A stretch of DNA of 64,000 nt from Scytalidium lignicola (GCA_002812745.2 NCSJ02000140.1:1-64000); one strand, 5' to 3'; positions 34,100-44,941 are shown, counted from the first letter of the stretch. A program made the numbers and translations. Notes: a model not told the origin generated them from the sequence alone.

Positions 34100-35207
34100 A
34101 GGCTCTGAGTGGTCTGAGAGACATAGGTGAAATACATAGATACGTATATAGTATTGAATGTAATTCTTGTGGATCTTGATCGTACAGCCCGTTACTGGTG
34201 TTGTTTTGATGTTGCATTCATCACTTATACATCTATACATGGAATGATAGATTTCTTTTTCTGCTAATCTTATATTGTAACAGAAATGAATCCTTAGAAT
34301 AGATTACTCGAAAAGAAGATCGTCACGAGTCAGAAAACTCTCTTATCCGCCTAACTCAAGACTTGAGAGATCTATTATGCTTTATAGCACCAAGGTTCGC
34401 CTTCACGCCACAGGTATATAGTTTTATAACTTAGATAGCTTTTTGTCTCCCACAAGCAACACATATGATCTGGGGGGAAAAACCAATCTATTTTTATATT
34501 TGAAATTCAAAATCATATTAAATTATATATAAGATAGCAGGGCCAAATTTTAGGGGTATATATTTTGTTTAGGATTAGATGTTGTTTATTTGGACGAAAT
34601 ACAACCTTATTTAAATTAAATGTGGCCATTTTAGGCAACCGTCTCGCTATTTGCTATTTACCTTGTACACAAGCGCCCTGGCAAATAACTGTAGATCTAC
34701 ATAGCCCGCTGACATATTCTGGCCATTCTGTAATCGATAGAGTAAAGTTTATACACTCACACTAAGAGTCCTTGCGCAAGCTCGAATTAACAGGTATTCA
34801 TGTTTTTTTTATGTGATTAGATAGCTCATTGAAGGGCTCGTATTTAGAGTCATTTTAACTAATTGTTGTGGAATAAACGAAACGTAAAATTTCGGGGTGA
34901 AAAATGGGGGTTGTTGAGAGGTGCCCGAGAGGCGTGCAAGGTTGGGATGCTGTGGCTTGCTCCACCATAGATTTCGAGTGTTGTAATTGGAATATATTAT
35001 GAAAAGCAAAGTCAATTGGTCGCATTTAGGCTAAAACATAGAGGGGTGCTGGCGTGAGGGATCCGTATGTCGCCACATTTGTATCATTGTACTGTATCAA
35101 AGTAACATTTATATCCTTCTATGACACGCAGGTTCCTATGGGATGGAATGGTATAGATTGTACTCAAGCATCTGTGATGACTTACAGTGACTTTAAAATA
35201 CTAAAAC
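34100..35207. other. Intergenic region
   Basis: AT-rich, with no open frame of interest and no repeat structure recognised. It contains the promoter of the dioxygenase gene. Confidence 0.45.
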
Positions 35208-36401
35208 ATGCCTTCCACAACCGATGACCAATACGCTCTCACGGAAGAGCAGAAAGAGCATTGGATGAAGCATGGCTTCATCAAATTAACAAACTGCTTC
35301 ACTCGTGAACAGGCCGACAAATTCACATCATCCATCTGGACTCGCCTGGGCGCGTCCCCAGACGACAAGTCGACATGGCCGACCGAGAAGCTGAATATGC
35401 CTGGCCATATGGTCGTGTCCGCGGCGGACTTTGCGCCCAAGGCCTGGGCCGCCGTGTGTGAGCTGGTCGGCGGTGAAGAGCGCATCATTGACTTTGCCAA
35501 GGACTGGAAGGACGGTTTCATCGTTAATATGGGCAAACCTGAGTACAAGCCCGACGACCCGCTGGACTACCGCACACTGGACAACTGGCATAACGACGGT
35601 GACTGGTTTACGCACTTCTTGGACAGTCCCGAGCAGGCCCTCTTGATCATTCCTCTGTTCTCGGACATCAAACCCAGAGGCGGTGGAACAGTCATCTGCA
35701 CGGATGGTATCAAGCCGATTGCCCAGCGTCTGGTACGTTAAGAAACATGTTGATTCTGGAGAATCATGCACAAATCACAGACAAGTAACTGATTACTGTA
35801 TATAGTACGATCATCCCGACGGAATGACTCCATTCATGGCGAAGCGCGGAACGCCAGACTTACCTAAGGGCCCAGAGCGACGGGCATACTGGGACAGCCT
35901 GGTCACAAACCCCGAGATCACACGGGACGAATCGTTCCATGAGGCCTGTGGCAGCGTCGGCGATGTCTACCTACTGCACCCCTTCATGCTCCACTCCTCA
36001 TCACGGAATCTCCTGAGGACAGTCCGTATCATTACTAACCCTCCCGTGGCGCTCAAGGAACCCTTCAATTACAACAGGGCAGATCCTCAAGAGTATAGTC
36101 TCGTCGAGAAGAAGACTCTTCATGACCTAGGTCGCCCAGAAGGTCTGCCGGAGTGGAAGATCACCATGCCGCGAGAGAGAGTTACGCCGGCTCGTATCAA
36201 GGCAAGTTGTTCATCGATTTACTCCTTGGCCCTTCTTTGTTCTCTTTCTCTTTCTCTTTCTCTTTCTAGTAAGCTAACCTTACTTTACAGATGCAAGAGG
36301 AGTTGAAACGTCAAGAACTAGAGAGGTTGAAGAAGGAGGGAGTCCCAATCACTAATATTGAAGGGGCGAGGGAGCTTGAATCGCTTGTGTATCCATCGTA
36401 A
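35208..36401 (+). CDS. Phytanoyl-CoA dioxygenase (PhyH) family oxygenase
   Basis: Fe(II)/2-oxoglutarate-dependent oxygenase family. Exons 35208-35732, 35806-36201 and 36291-36401, giving 343 residues. Intron 1 (73 nt) is GT-AG; intron 2 (89 nt) begins GCAAGT and is a GC-AG intron with a CT-rich hexamer run before its acceptor. Metal-binding residues: H128-N-D130 in DNWHNDGDWF and a distal His in GDVYLLHPFMLHSSSRN (H233 or H238). An Arg after it (R242 region) could hold 2-oxoglutarate. The start MPSTTDDQYALTEEQKEHWM leads straight into the domain. Neighbours are two sugar porters and a lyase, so a catabolic or small-molecule tailoring role is plausible; the substrate is unknown. Confidence 0.87.
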
Positions 36402-38069
36402 AGATCTTTTAGAGGAAGTTGTTTGAGGGATCCAACAAATGGATTTTCTTTTAACGTCAGGATTATCCTGTGTTTTGCATTGGTAGAGAAGGGGTTACAG
36501 ACTGTATACATGATAGATCTCGGGTTATTACACTCCTTATTTTTATAAATATACATCTAAATTATAGCAAAACAACTAAGATGTTATTATTACAGTTCAC
36601 CATTTACTTAGAAAATGCCACCACTTTTGAATTGATAATTATGCATTTTCCACTTTACATGAGCTCCTTTAAACACTTATATTCTCATATGAAGTTTTGT
36701 GATTTTCAAAGTCCGATCTTCATTGTATGATGTTAAAACACTCAGTCCGTAAGTCATGTAAATAAAGGAGTAAGGATAGAACAAAGGTGGTTATGCATTA
36801 GTAGTTACCTTATAGCTTAACTCCTTCTATAAAAGAGAAGCTCTTTCACTCCTCTAACAAAGTCAAAAGTCGATCTTGTATTAATTAATATGATAGAATA
36901 TGATCGTCTGTGTTGAATGGTAGCCTACCGCCGCCTACAGGCAACCACTGTAGAGCTGTAATACGGCACGTAATATGGCCGTATTACAGGGGCCTACCGG
37001 CCCCTATATATGTGGCCATACTTGCCCACTGTACAGTAGTTAATTTAGTAGTCAATTTATATATATTCTATGGGAACCTATTACGATCGGCATATGTAAC
37101 CTGTCCAACAGTCTGTATAGTTAGCTACATATGGTAGCAATATAATACTGTAAGTACAATTTCCATATGGTTATAAAGTATAATTAACCAATCAAATAAT
37201 AAGGTATAATAGAATAGAAGAAAAGAAGGCTTGATTATGAATCATTATAATAACCATTATTATATATACTAAATGATAAAGTGTAAAGAATCTAAAATAA
37301 TAAAGTCTTTCTATGAAGTCTTTATTTATATATAATGAGAATTTCTTATTATATATTGTCCTTTCTTTATTATGTAATCATCCTTTGACCATAATAATAA
37401 AAAACCAAAAGACATATTAAAAGAATAACTTAATTTAACTCTTATCAACCTTGGTGATACATCTGCTAAACTCATAAACCACAAGTAACTTACCGTCTTC
37501 CAAACTAGGAAGTTTTAACAACCTACAAAATATAAATAATACTGCTCCTGGGTTGAGAGATTTTAATTTGGGAAACCACCAGGTGAAGTATTTCCACTCA
37601 TTGCCTGCAATGGCAAATTCTGGTCTGCGAGCTGTCAGCTGGGGTTGACGATTGTCGCCCGCGTGAGCCAACGTTCTGTCCCTAACCCCCCCTCTCCGGT
37701 ACTGTATACGGCCTATGGTAGATAAATATTTGCTCTTTCCAACATCTCAAGATCTACCTTGAGAATTTATACAAAATTAATACTAGCTCTTATAGTAATA
37801 AGTACTACGTCTCAGAGTGACTCCACTAAAGTCCGTCTCCTTATTTGAGTTTAAGCTTAACGTTATTTAGCCTAAGCCTATCGTTTTGTACTCGTAGCCC
37901 CTATTAAATATGGGGTATTCCGTGGTTGTCGCCGCTTTATCACCAACAAGATTCATATATAAGGTACGTCCGTACACATGTCCTAATCAGCGTTATCCAA
38001 AAATAGATACAAGCAGGATTCAGAACTCACACTAATTGGACCAGCATTTCTTTGCTTTAGAATGTTATT
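36402..38069. other. AT-rich intergenic DNA with a solo LTR
   Basis: Other than the solo LTR at 36,911-37,110 no element or gene is recognised. A 78-codon minus-strand frame at 37,435-37,671 has no recognised domain. Confidence 0.45.
36911..37110. mobile_element. Solo LTR, 200 bp, with 5-bp target duplication
   Basis: Begins TGTTGAATGG and ends CCTGTCCAACA, so the terminal inverted repeats are TGTTG/CAACA. It is flanked on both sides by GTCTG (36906-36910 and 37111-37115), an exact 5-bp target-site duplication. It contains a CCCCTATATATG promoter-like box and palindromes such as GGTAGCCTACC. No internal retroelement sequence is next to it. It is therefore a solo LTR left by recombination. 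Confidence 0.8.
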
Positions 38070-38325
38070 GGCCATATTATAAAACTGCAGAGTTATCATA
38101 GGCCACCCCCCAGCGTTGGAATTGCAAAATAACCTCCTGGAAAGTAAGCTCTTCTTCTAATGTCAATACCTGCTTCCGAATAGCATATTGGGCTCTAGAA
38201 GTACGAGCAGCAACTTGATTTCGAAGAGTGGTCCAAGGAATGCCATGCTTATTGGCTACTTCTCGCAAGGAGAGCTCCCTTACAGTGCCTATTCGGCGTT
38301 AGTACATATTTACAGCCATCTGACG
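38070..38325 (-). pseudogene. pogo/Tc5-type transposase N-terminal remnant
   Basis: The minus strand keeps a psq-type helix-turn-helix (REVANKHGIPWTTLRNQVAA) followed by the beginning of a CENP-B-type domain (LTLEEELTFQEVILQFQRWG). This is the N-terminal order of pogo-superfamily transposases. A stop near 38,305 and the lack of the DDE domain and terminal repeats show it is a relic. Confidence 0.6.
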
Positions 38326-38727
38326 ACATTTCTCAATGGGGATCTCTTCTGCAAAAAAAGGAAGGAGAAATGGAATGGTAGTAGCACACCATATTAAAGT
38401 AATTAATGTGCAATTCCAGCTAATTATTGGTCAGTTATACATGTGGAACCAGCTATGTACAGAAAGACCAGTCCTACGGCTCCAAATATGGTCTGAGATT
38501 GCTCCAATGAGATAATGGAAACGTTATTTACTTGTTACTTGACTTGATTCAAGTTCTGAAAGGCTTATTTAGTTTAAGAGGTAGTTTGTATGATCACACG
38601 TCTTTTGACAGCAAAATAAAGCTTAGGAACCACCACAAAACACCGTGAAAGGTTCAAACACTCGAATAATATAATTCAGAAGTACCAGCGATACAATCTC
38701 CACATAAATTGAGAACAGAATATCTCT
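38326..38727. other. Intergenic region
   Basis: 3' flank of the sugar porter that follows; nothing recognised. Confidence 0.4.
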
Positions 38728-40419
38728 TTAATGAATGAAGTGGACACCATCCATGTTGACATCCTGGTCGAATGGGTCGACTTCAGTTTTGCTGAATTGA
38801 CGTGCAGGAATCTTCTTGGCGAACAATGTGTCCAACTCAGCAAAGCTGCGCGATTTCGTCTCGGGAACTCGGAAGAATACCCAGATGGAGCAGAGCAGAG
38901 CAGAGCCGGCCCAGAAGAAGGCACTGAATTCACGCCAATGCCATTCGGTCGGGTTCAGCTGGTAAGAGATGAGCTCGCCGACCCAGATCTGACAGGTGTT
39001 GTAGCAGATTCGAGCAAAGACGATAGTGAATGCACGCTCGCGAGCCGAAGGGATCTCGGAGACAAGTGAGTAGACCACAGGACCGACACCGCTGTCGAAG
39101 ATGAATTTGCTGAAGATCAACAGCGCCCCGGCTGCCCAACTGGCGCCCTTGTTCGTCGATGGCGGGATGCCCATGAAGCCGATAATGCAGAACATGAGCA
39201 CCATAATCCACAGGGAGCCGAGAAAGAGTCCCCGTCGTCCAAACCATTTCATCGTAAACCACGCAACCAAAGTACCCAGAAGTCCCATGCAGTCTAGGCC
39301 GATCTGCATGTCGAACGAATCCTCAGTCGAGAGGCCAGCCTGCTCGAAGAAATAGACACCGTAATTGAGAAGACCGGCACCACACAGACTCTGGACCATC
39401 CACGTCACGCAAGTAATTTCGGTTCGACGGATGTTCTCCTTCTTGAACATATCCAGGAACCTGCCGTTTCCGGAGCGGCCCTTGCGTTCCAGGGCGACGG
39501 TGTGCACCATCATCTGGACAGTCTTGCGTGCGGTCTCGTCGCCGGCATCAGACGTGTGAATCAGCCGCTTCACTGCCTTGACCGCATCTTCGGCGCGGTC
39601 CTTGCGCACCAGCCACCACGGCGACTCGGGTGCAAAGAAACAGCAGGCCAAGATAGGAAGGGGGAAGAACCATTGCAGGGCGAAAGCACCGCGGTATGCC
39701 CACTGGCTTTTGACTTGCAGGAAACCTCGCAACGAACCGGTCGACAGCAGATCACCGAATAGCCATTGAGCATTGGTCCAAGTCGTGAGGTAGTACCGGA
39801 GCTCGATGGGTGCTACTTCGCATGCGTACTGCGTCGTTAGGGTTTGGAAGATGCCCCAGGGGATGCCCTGGAGAATTTCACCTGCAAGCAGCGTCTGGAT
39901 GTTTCCGGCAAAGAAGGGAATGAAGATAAAACAGATCATGAGAGTGTGGCCCACAATCATCGTCCAGCGGCAACCGAATCGTTCGGTGAAGAAACCGGCA
40001 AAGAAGAGCCCAATGATCATGCCCACCTTGGCCCCGTTGGAAAGTCCCAACTGCCAAGGAGCCGTCAGCTGGTACGTTCCGTCGCCCGTGGGCTTGCCAA
40101 ACTTCTTCTGGAAGGCTGGGAAGGCGATGAAAGCCGAGAGCAGTCCGGAATCGAATCCATCCATAAGCACAGAGCAAGAGAAGATAAACGACCACATCAC
40201 GGCTTTACGGTAGAGCTTCAACGAGGCCCAGGGGCCCATTGCCATTTCCTCTTGGGTGGCGTCACGTGCGTCCATGATGAGCTGCTGTCTGAGCTCCTTT
40301 TCTCCCATCTCCTCCTCCATGTCTTCCACATGGCCAACAGTTTCGGCCTTGGTGAGCGTGATGAAAGCATTGGAGTTGTCGTTATCAGCAGGCGCTGATG
40401 CCGGGGTAAGAGATGCCAT
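38728..40419 (-). CDS. MFS sugar transporter, maltose/alpha-glucoside permease-like
   Basis: Single exon, 563 residues, in the normal range for fungal alpha-glucoside porters. The N-terminus is hydrophilic (about 75 residues), then TM1 with LMDGFDSGLLSAF, GFFTERFGCR in the loop 2-3, AGEILQGIPWGIFQT in TM4, APESPWWLVRK after TM6, AWFTMKWFGRRGLF in the loop 8-9, and VPETKSRSFAELDTLF at the C-terminus. Twelve membrane spans are expected. Its 5' side faces the lyase gene across about 1.3 kb that holds a MITE-like element. Several SYGGRG sites lie 97-122 bp upstream. Substrate specificity is inferred from family resemblance only. Confidence 0.9.
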   Translation of the reverse strand: MASLTPASAPADNDNSNAFITLTKAETVGHVEDMEEEMGEKELRQQLIMDARDATQEEMAMGPWASLKLYRKAVMWSFIFSCSVLMDGFDSGLLSAFIAFPAFQKKFGKPTGDGTYQLTAPWQLGLSNGAKVGMIIGLFFAGFFTERFGCRWTMIVGHTLMICFIFIPFFAGNIQTLLAGEILQGIPWGIFQTLTTQYACEVAPIELRYYLTTWTNAQWLFGDLLSTGSLRGFLQVKSQWAYRGAFALQWFFPLPILACCFFAPESPWWLVRKDRAEDAVKAVKRLIHTSDAGDETARKTVQMMVHTVALERKGRSGNGRFLDMFKKENIRRTEITCVTWMVQSLCGAGLLNYGVYFFEQAGLSTEDSFDMQIGLDCMGLLGTLVAWFTMKWFGRRGLFLGSLWIMVLMFCIIGFMGIPPSTNKGASWAAGALLIFSKFIFDSGVGPVVYSLVSEIPSARERAFTIVFARICYNTCQIWVGELISYQLNPTEWHWREFSAFFWAGSALLCSIWVFFRVPETKSRSFAELDTLFAKKIPARQFSKTEVDPFDQDVNMDGVHFIH

Positions 40420-41700
40420 GACTCCGCCGTGTAATGAGTTCTACGAGGTAGAGGGCCGTGTACAGCTTGTACAGCGCTACTTGTACTGTACCGTGTAGGG
40501 GGAGGGGGAGGAATCCTGGGGATGCGGTGCGGGGGGTGGGGCTGAGGTAGTTCTTTCATTTCTTTCATATATGATATATCAACCCTAACTAACCCAAGTC
40601 CAACACGCAAAATCTCGGGTTCAACCGATGTAACATCTATCTGACCACGTGTGAGAACCTACCTGCTGAAAATCCACCAATGGTTATAATTGTGGTTTGC
40701 TCAGGGTAGTAGTTTAGGCCACGGGGTAACAGGGATACCAGAGCCGCCGGTCTGGGGCGGTCTAACCATAGTTTAACCCAAACTGTGGTCTTCGTATACC
40801 TTAAAAGGCAATATTTGTGAAGATAAAGTTTAAGGCCTTACTTAAATCGACTCCAAATCGCCGGTATCGGCTGTTGCACCCTGTAATTATAGCTATTTTC
40901 AGGCTCAAGATATCCTATAACTACAGCAACTTCAGGCTATCTGTTAGTTATATAATCACTATATTTCAACACTAATCAGATTCAATTCAATTATCTTCAA
41001 TCTAAAATCATATAACAATATATAAAAAAATTCCGGTATTTATTATTCATCAAGCACATCTAGAAATTTTATCCACTTATGAATCAATATATTTTATTTA
41101 TAATAAAGCTTATATATTATCAAATATATATTTATGTGAATCTTTGCATCTTCTACCTGAAAATAGGTGAAAATGGTGTGTTGCTGCCTGAACACTAACT
41201 GATACTGGCGATTTTGAGTCGATTTAAGGAAGTCCGGAGTCGATTCAAGTAAGGTTATTTTTTAATCAACTTTTGTTTACATCCCACTTTTTGCAACTCC
41301 ACTTCTTTATAAGCTTATCTTAGCGCAAAAACGAGTGGTTTTCTTTGTGCGGGGAAGGTCTCTGCCCCTGCGGCAACGTAAATCTGGTAATGGTGGAATC
41401 TATACGCTGGTCGTTTCCGCCGGAAAAATTACTGGTAGTCCCCCTTTTAGTGATGCACGTTACGCTGGAATGGATTCGGAGGTGGAGATACTCCTTTGTC
41501 GACTGCATTTGTTGTTCTACTACTGCATTGAGGCCAAAGGGTATTATTTGTACTTTCCCACGCGTGCTGGTCGTTATAGCTTGCCAAGTTTAATTAATTT
41601 GGAAAACGTACACTACATCACTCACACATTGTTAACGGAAAAAGACCTAGTAATTACTCATTTCAGGTCATCGTCAACCTGCTAAACCCATCGATTCACC
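40420..41700. promoter_or_regulatory. Divergent promoter region of porter and lyase, containing a MITE
   Basis: CreA-type sites near the porter start: CTGGGG 40516-40521, GCGGGG 40529-40534, GTGGGG 40536-40541. The inverted-repeat element at 40,836-41,254 splits the region. A 116-codon frame at 41,335-41,685 just before the lyase gene has no domain and is probably leader DNA. Confidence 0.4.
40836..41254. mobile_element. MITE-like inverted-repeat element, 419 bp
   Basis: The left end CCTTACTTAAATCGACTCC, continuing through AAATCGCCGGTATCGG (40836-40870), is repeated inverted at 41,200-41,254 with several mismatches. On the right end the AATCGACTC unit occurs twice (CCTTACTTGAATCGACTCC, then CCTTAAATCGACTC). 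The interior is AT-rich and non-coding. No clear target duplication is visible. It fits a non-autonomous DNA transposon. Confidence 0.6.
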
Positions 41701-43161
41701 ATGTCCAACACCAAGGCTTATGATGCACAAGGCAAGGGCCGGTCGACATTCACGGTCCACAAAGAGCGGGTTTTCTACGATGTGATGGACCTGCACCGAG
41801 CAACGCTCATTCAACTCGTCAAGGTCGGGACCATTGATGCGGAAGCCGGCAAGAAGATCGCAAATGGCTTGGCACAGGCTATTGCGTCTTACGATGATCC
41901 TACCGACCCAGCATCCCTGGACTATCTTATGCTGGAGGGTAAATTGCTGGAACTGGTCGGTCCAACGGCTTCGTTTCTCCATACCGGACGTAGTCGACAG
42001 GACATCACATCAACGCTGTGCCAGATGGAGGCTCGCCATGGAGCTCGAGTGTCGGCAAATGCCATGCTCAAGGTCCGCGAGAGCTTGTTGCAAGTGGCAG
42101 AGAAGCATATCATGACGGTCATCCCCGCATACACACACGGTGTGCCAGCTCAGCCGACGACATTCGCTCACTACCTACTGTCTTTCCACGACAGCATGGA
42201 ACGGCATTATCACCGAATGGAAGAGGCGTACAGTCGCGCTAACCAGGCTGCGCTTGGTTCGGACGTGATGTGCACCTCGCGCTTCCGTCACGACCGACAT
42301 CTTGCAGCCGCACTGCTTGGTTTCGACGGACCGGTCGAGAACTCCTTCGATGCCGTTCACGGCCACGCAGCTGATGTCTTATGCGAGGTCTCGCAGAACA
42401 TGAGCCTCGTGTCGGTTTTGCTGTCGCGGTACATGATGGACATGAACGTTTGGCAAATGACGGCCCATCCCTGGATCTACATGTCACCATCGAAGCTCAT
42501 GTCCGTGAGCAGCTCGATGCCGCAGAAGCGCAATCCACGAGCCATGGAGTGGGTGCGTAGCATGGGTGCCATTGTCAGCGGGCAGAGCGAAATGTTTTTG
42601 ATGGCTGCTCGCAACCAGCCGACTGGAATGTCGGATATTCGCGATAATATGGCTCGGATTCCCGACGAAATCATGGTGAAGATGCTCGATTTTGTGTCGG
42701 ACATTGTGCTGTCTTTGGCCATCAACGTCGAGCGGGCACGCGAGGAGACCGCTAAAGACTACTCGACCATGATTGATGTGGCCGAGTCGCTTTACGTCAA
42801 AGGCAAAGTGCCTTTCCGCATTGGTCACCATCTGGCGTCCCTGATGACTGACTACGGTCGCGAGAATGGCCTTTACCCTTACCAGATCTCATATGCCGAG
42901 GCTCAGCGGATGTACAAGTCTATCAGTGATGGGCAAGAGCTGCCCATCAGCGAGGCCGAATACAAGGAGACCTTGGATCCCGTAGAGTACATCAAGAGCC
43001 GACGCGGCATTGGCGGTCCGCAGGAAGCTGAGGTGAAGAGCATGATTGCAGAGCGGAAGTCGCGCCTTGCGACCGATCAGAAGAAGGCGGATTCTCGGAA
43101 CAAGCACTTGACAGATGCTAAAGCGCGATGCCATCAGGAGTTTGAAGACCTTCAAAAATAG
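41701..43161 (+). CDS. Argininosuccinate lyase / fumarase superfamily enzyme
   Basis: Homotetrameric lyase family that eliminates fumarate or a related acid from succinyl adducts. Single exon, 486 residues. Superfamily signatures are in order: FLHTGRSRQD (about 92-101), AYTHGVPAQPTTFAHY (143-158, with the TH...QP...H pattern) and SVSSSMPQKRNP (268-279), the catalytic-Ser loop. Argininosuccinate lyases usually have GRSRND; here Asn is Gln (Q100). The KxN of the loop is R-N with K276 kept. These changes, and the setting beside transporters, an oxygenase and an FAH-type hydrolase, argue for a catabolic lyase on another substrate rather than the arginine pathway. 3-Carboxymuconate cycloisomerase-type chemistry is also possible. 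Confidence 0.85.
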   Translation: MSNTKAYDAQGKGRSTFTVHKERVFYDVMDLHRATLIQLVKVGTIDAEAGKKIANGLAQAIASYDDPTDPASLDYLMLEGKLLELVGPTASFLHTGRSRQDITSTLCQMEARHGARVSANAMLKVRESLLQVAEKHIMTVIPAYTHGVPAQPTTFAHYLLSFHDSMERHYHRMEEAYSRANQAALGSDVMCTSRFRHDRHLAAALLGFDGPVENSFDAVHGHAADVLCEVSQNMSLVSVLLSRYMMDMNVWQMTAHPWIYMSPSKLMSVSSSMPQKRNPRAMEWVRSMGAIVSGQSEMFLMAARNQPTGMSDIRDNMARIPDEIMVKMLDFVSDIVLSLAINVERAREETAKDYSTMIDVAESLYVKGKVPFRIGHHLASLMTDYGRENGLYPYQISYAEAQRMYKSISDGQELPISEAEYKETLDPVEYIKSRRGIGGPQEAEVKSMIAERKSRLATDQKKADSRNKHLTDAKARCHQEFEDLQK

Positions 43162-44344
43162 ATACTGTAGTGCTAGCCAATGCATATATCGTGGAAGAAA
43201 AAGCAAAGGACAAATAGCATCGTTAGCTTCGGGGCTTAATTAGCACTGCGAAAGGACAAAAAAGGGTGAACGAAATGAATGAACTCAATGCTGGCCCATG
43301 TACGCCTCGCTCACCGCACTACTTTTCTTCGCCATAGATGACTGATGCTGAATACTGTGCTAGCCGCAAAGGCCATAGATAGTAATATTCATACCAATTA
43401 TCTAAAGATAACAGATAATAGTAGAGTAGAGCAGTTTGAAATGGACTTTCCAGAAGACGTTGATATGACAAAATATCTACTTAGCACTCAGTGTTTTAAG
43501 CTTTCGACAGATGGGACCAAAAGTATATAAGCCCTGATAGCAGGTCGTCTACACCTGACATTGGCTTTTCCTTGGGCATATTGTCTAGATAGGACTCATC
43601 TGTTAATGGGTCTTTGATGTATTAAAGCTGGTTAGAGTTTTTGGTTAGAAATATTAGAAGACTTTTAGACCAACTTTGATAACTTCTGCACAGTCGTTTC
43701 CATTAATCACACTATTTTTATTAGATCACCAGTACAACATTTTGAAGTCTTGCTACTTGGGGGTCTTAAATTCTTGCAAGTTAGTAATGCACCATTTTGA
43801 GCGAGGTTATATCACAAATTCGTTTGGTTAAATAAAGAGCTTCTTAATTGTTAGAAAATGAATTTTGAAGCTTTTGCAATAACAGTAATATTTCACCTTT
43901 TATAAGACTTCGTTTACATTTGCATTCAACATGGCCACCACTGCCACCAATAAGCAAGCAACAGTTGTTCACGGTTCTGTTAAGAACTTCTCTTGCCCTC
44001 GTTAGTATTTCGGTGTCCATCCGACCAACAACCACTTTTGTAATGGGTGAACCATCGTCGTCCACCGAATAATAATCAGGACCCACTAGCCAGTGGTCAT
44101 CATCATTCACTTGTCAGCTTTGGTTGTTGCAGAGTTTATAACCGTTGAGGCTGCCAATAGAAAGGTTAAATGCATGGAGTAGCCTAGGGATAAAAGAAAG
44201 CTCGTTCTTGGGGAGACTACGAGACTACGTTCCTTAAAAAGCGGGTATAAGGCTGAAACCTCCTGAGGAGTTAGACTTCTAGCTCCTGCGCAACTCTATT
44301 TATATCACAATAAAGGCCAGAAGAAAAATATTATATCCTCCACC
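43162..44344. other. Intergenic region with unassigned fragments
   Basis: A 61-codon plus frame (43,345-43,530) and an 88-codon minus frame (43,844-44,110) have protein-like texture but no family I recognise. The second is listed separately. The last 230 bases precede the FAH-family gene. Confidence 0.4.
43844..44110 (-). CDS. Small hypothetical protein, doubtful
   Basis: 88 codons beginning MNDDDHWLVGPDYYSVDDDG, with an in-frame stop just upstream of the ATG. The acidic, non-repetitive start reads like real protein, yet no domain is recognised and the end is AT-rich. It could be the remnant of a longer gene or chance. Confidence 0.22.
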   Translation of the reverse strand: MNDDDHWLVGPDYYSVDDDGSPITKVVVGRMDTEILTRAREVLNRTVNNCCLLIGGSGGHVECKCKRSLIKGEILLLLQKLQNSFSNN

Positions 44345-44810
44345 ATGGTCGTCTGGGAACGTCTAATCCGATTTCTTGCGGCAGATTGTCGTGTGCTGAA
44401 GGGAGAGCCCATCCTACCATCACCAGATTTCGACCTGGGTACGACAACAACAGAGACAAAGCTCCAGGCCAAAGTCATTGTCGGGAAGGATATATACGAT
44501 ACCACAGGAGCAACCAAGGTTTCTGATGAGATCGTGACGGTGAAGCAACTGCCCGGGCCATTGGCGCAAGAGGACATCCCCATCCTGCGATGTGTCGGGC
44601 TCAACTATGCAAAACACAGTAAGTCCCGAGCCTGAAGCTCCGTAATCCAGCTATTTTATTGTATTCTTTTATGTTATACTCATACAACAATGTCTAGTCA
44701 AGGAGGCAGGACGCACGCCGCCGCCTTTTCCCTTCATCTTCTTCGAGCCCAACACCTGCGTCGCCGACCACAACTCCAACATCGTCATCCCCCAAGATCT
44801 GCCAGGACAG
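44345..44810 (+). pseudogene. FAH-family hydrolase, truncated after 129 residues
   Basis: Fumarylacetoacetate hydrolase superfamily. Exons 44345-44618 and 44698-44810 (79-nt GTAAGT...TCTAG intron). The first exon has the N-terminal lid and ends in RCVGLNYAKH, the family entry to the catalytic domain; the second reads PPPFPFIFFEPNTCVADHNS and ends IPQDLPGQ at a plausible GT donor. The metal-binding core (usually YEGEL onward) never follows. After 44,810 comes about 130 bp of unrelated DNA and then a pogo element. About 170 residues of the usual 300 are missing, so no active enzyme is expected. Confidence 0.75.
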
Positions 44811-44941
44811 GTACACATCTTAAGAGTTTAGCGCTGCTAGTTTGGGCAAGACGTCCAAACTTCGTCTAGGAGCCGCTTCTCGACCATCGGGGACCGTCAC
44901 GAAATTCAAGATGATTAGCTCACCCTTGCTAGAGGTCTGTA

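Noticed and set aside
36910..37137. 75-codon open frame
   Set aside because: Lies in the solo LTR with exact target duplications; it is repeat DNA.
41335..41685. 116-codon open frame before the lyase gene
   Set aside because: Overlaps the presumed leader of the lyase gene, low-complexity composition, no recognisable family.
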